Assembly: GCA_024635855.1 (NCBI GenBank)
Contig: JAGXHZ010000037.1
Span: 1-15,768, forward strand
Length of the DNA stretch: 15,768 bases
Origin: Sulfuricurvum sp.
GTDB taxonomy: Bacteria; Campylobacterota; Campylobacteria; Campylobacterales; Sulfurimonadaceae
Direction: 5' to 3'
Below the pieces are notes generated by a model, which did no database searches, was not told the origin of the DNA, and saw only the letters and a list, made by a program, of their open reading frames with translations. Positions 14,415 through 15,768 of this stretch are shown one piece after another. Position 1 is the first letter of the stretch, and every line of letters begins with the position of its first letter. Position numbers and translations under genes: made by a program.

Positions 14415-15410
14415 ATGAGCCAAATCAGCTATAAAGATGCCGGTGTCGATATTGACGCAGGCAACAGTTTCGTCGAAAACATCAAACCGCTTGTCAAATC
14501 GACTAGAATTCCGGGCGTACTGGGTGGAATCGGCTCATTTGCCGGAGCTTTTGAACTACCAAGCGGATACCGCGAACCCGTTATGCTTGCCGCAACCGAT
14601 GGAGTAGGAACAAAGCTCAAACTCGCGATCGATTCAGGTATTCATAACACCGTAGGAATCGATTTAGTCGCTATGTGTGTCAATGACCTCATCTGTAACT
14701 TCGGAACTCCTTCTTTTTTCCTTGATTATTATGCAACCGGTAAGCTCGATGTTAAAGCTGCCACAGCGGTTGTCAGCGGTATCGCAGAAGGTTGTATTCA
14801 GGCTGAATGTGCTCTTATCGGTGGCGAAACAGCAGAGATGCCGGGAATGTACCACAGTGATGACTATGACCTTGCAGGATTCGCCGTAGGCGTTGGAGAA
14901 AAAAGTGAACTTGACCGCTCGGATAAAGTCCAAGCAGGAGATATTCTTATTGCATTACCAAGCTCCGGCTTACACTCAAACGGATTTTCGTTAGCGCGCA
15001 AAGTATTATTTGAAAAAATGGGGATGAAATTCGAAGATGAGTTCGAAGGGAAACCTCTTATCGAAACACTCCTCACTCCGACACGTATCTACGTGAAAAC
15101 ATTCAAAGCGCTCAAAGATAAAATCCAAGCGTTAGCACACATCACAGGTGGAGGAATCGTTGAAAACTTCCCACGTGTACTCCCAGAGGGGCTACGTGCG
15201 ATTATCACAGAATCTTCTATCCGCGTACTTCCTATTTTCGAGCTTATCGGTCAGCACGTAGAGCGCTCTGAGATGTTCCGTGCCTTCAATATGGGTGTTG
15301 GAATGATTCTTGTTGTTAAATCAGAAAATGTAGAAGATGTTTTGAGTGCAACCGACGGATACGTTATCGGGCATCTCGAAGCAGGTGTCAAAGAGGCAGT
15401 TTTAGTATAA
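14415..15410 (+). CDS. purM: Phosphoribosylformylglycinamidine cyclo-ligase (AIR synthetase)
   Basis: This 331-residue cytoplasmic enzyme makes aminoimidazole ribonucleotide from FGAM with ATP in purine synthesis. The start MSQISYKDAGVDIDAGN is typical, followed by the nucleotide motif TDGVGTKLKLA (63-73), GIDLVAMCVNDL, GGETAEMPGMY and the C-terminal HITGGGIVENFPRVLP; all are highly conserved in PurM. GGAGA lies upstream of the ATG. Length is normal. It converges with the CcoG-like gene; two hairpins lie between. Confidence 0.98.
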   Translation: MSQISYKDAGVDIDAGNSFVENIKPLVKSTRIPGVLGGIGSFAGAFELPSGYREPVMLAATDGVGTKLKLAIDSGIHNTVGIDLVAMCVNDLICNFGTPSFFLDYYATGKLDVKAATAVVSGIAEGCIQAECALIGGETAEMPGMYHSDDYDLAGFAVGVGEKSELDRSDKVQAGDILIALPSSGLHSNGFSLARKVLFEKMGMKFEDEFEGKPLIETLLTPTRIYVKTFKALKDKIQALAHITGGGIVENFPRVLPEGLRAIITESSIRVLPIFELIGQHVERSEMFRAFNMGVGMILVVKSENVEDVLSATDGYVIGHLEAGVKEAVLV

Positions 15411-15412
15411 AT

Positions 15413-15457
15413 GGCGATGCTTTAGCTTCGCCCTAAGGTAGGATTAAAATCCTACCT
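15413..15457. repeat. Two tandem hairpins between convergent purM and ccoG-like genes
   Basis: Hairpin one is GGCGATGC-TTTA-GCTTCGCC (15413-15432, one mismatch). Hairpin two is AGGTAGGAT-TAAA-ATCCTACCT (15436-15457, perfect 9-bp stem). No T-run follows on either strand. Position between two 3' ends suggests a bidirectional terminator or a dispersed palindrome; which one cannot be told here. Confidence 0.5.
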
Positions 15458-15470
15458 CCAATGCGTATTC

Positions 15471-15768
15471 TTATTTCACCAAATCCGCACGAGGGAAAGT
15501 AAAGGTAGATTCGCGAAGAACCATCACTTTTTCTTTATCATCCATTGCATACGCTTTAATCGTAATAGGAATAACCGTATCTTTACGACTGTCATTAACA
15601 AGCATCTCATCCGCATAGAGAACAATCACTTTTTTCTTAACAACGCCCGGCTTAACTTTAAACGGCTCAGTAGGTGTCCCTATTTTGATTTTACCTTCCA
15701 TCCCCTTTGGTGCAATAACATCAAAGTAGTAGCTGTGATCTTCATTGAGCGTGTTTTGCAACAAGAAC
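15471..15768 (-). CDS. ccoG: Cytochrome c oxidase accessory protein CcoG (FixG)-like, C-terminal part only
   Basis: The frame runs off the right edge, so only the last 98 complete codons (plus stop) are seen. They form a beta-rich, Ig-like domain with an asparagine-rich start (NTLNEDHSYYFDV), then KVKPGVVKKKVIVLY and VIPITIKAYAMDD, ending in TFTFPRADLVK. This fits the FixG/CcoG C-terminal domain, and CcoG in cbb3 oxidase assembly reduces copper for the CcoN centre. The ferredoxin and membrane regions that would confirm it are outside the window, so the assignment is by fold and pattern only. Confidence 0.65.
   Translation of the reverse strand, partial: FLLQNTLNEDHSYYFDVIAPKGMEGKIKIGTPTEPFKVKPGVVKKKVIVLYADEMLVNDSRKDTVIPITIKAYAMDDKEKVMVLRESTFTFPRADLVK

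Noticed and set aside
1..15768. CRISPR array, prophage or insertion sequence
   Set aside because: No regularly spaced direct repeats, phage structural genes, transposase or terminal inverted repeats were seen.

Overview
The window looks like chromosomal DNA of a Campylobacterota (epsilonproteobacterial) bacterium, most like the Sulfuricurvum/Sulfurimonas group. The reasons are moderate GC with AT-rich intergenic DNA, extended -10 promoters of the TGCTATAAT type, and a short diverged SpeE-like protein next to coaE, dapF and purM, with a CcoG-like protein at the right edge. I could not run a search, so the genus is inference.

Layout: (1) 1-1680 (+) is the C-terminal two thirds of a P2-type cation-transporting ATPase, open at the left edge, followed by a strong hairpin terminator. 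(2) 1866-6497 (-) is a co-directional block: a small unknown protein, a very large SWIM/SNF2 helicase starting 4 nt after it, and a eukaryotic-style RNase HI with an N-terminal hybrid-binding domain. (3) 6731-6806 (-) is a tRNA-Val(GAC) with two non-canonical positions. (4) 6856-8632 (-) is glmM-lspA with an 8-nt overlap (cell wall precursor and lipoprotein processing). rpsT (S20) and prfA (RF1) run divergently from it at 8727-10129 (+). (5) 10130-12030 is an AT-rich accessory islet bounded on the prfA side by a PELVEG-type dispersed palindrome. It holds an XRE regulator without a clear start codon, a zinc-ribbon membrane protein coupled to an unknown acidic protein, and a RelE/HigB-like toxin with its antitoxin. 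(6) 12039-14060 (-) is the housekeeping run speE-like, coaE, dapF, with an IPAKAGIQ-type palindrome between coaE and dapF. (7) 14155-15410 (+) carries a small DUF2892-like membrane protein and purM. These converge on the C-terminus of a CcoG/FixG-like protein (-) at the right edge, with two tandem hairpins between.

Most genes are ordinary housekeeping functions: peptidoglycan precursors (glmM, dapF), lipoprotein maturation, translation, CoA and purine synthesis. I found no clear multi-gene defence, biosynthetic or CRISPR system. The most noteworthy points are the odd tRNA-Val, an orphan ribosome-binding-site/start codon abutting the tRNA 3' end, the SpeE-like protein lacking the glycine-rich substrate motif, the start-less XRE gene, the altered M6 sequence in the ATPase, and four families of palindromic intergenic elements.
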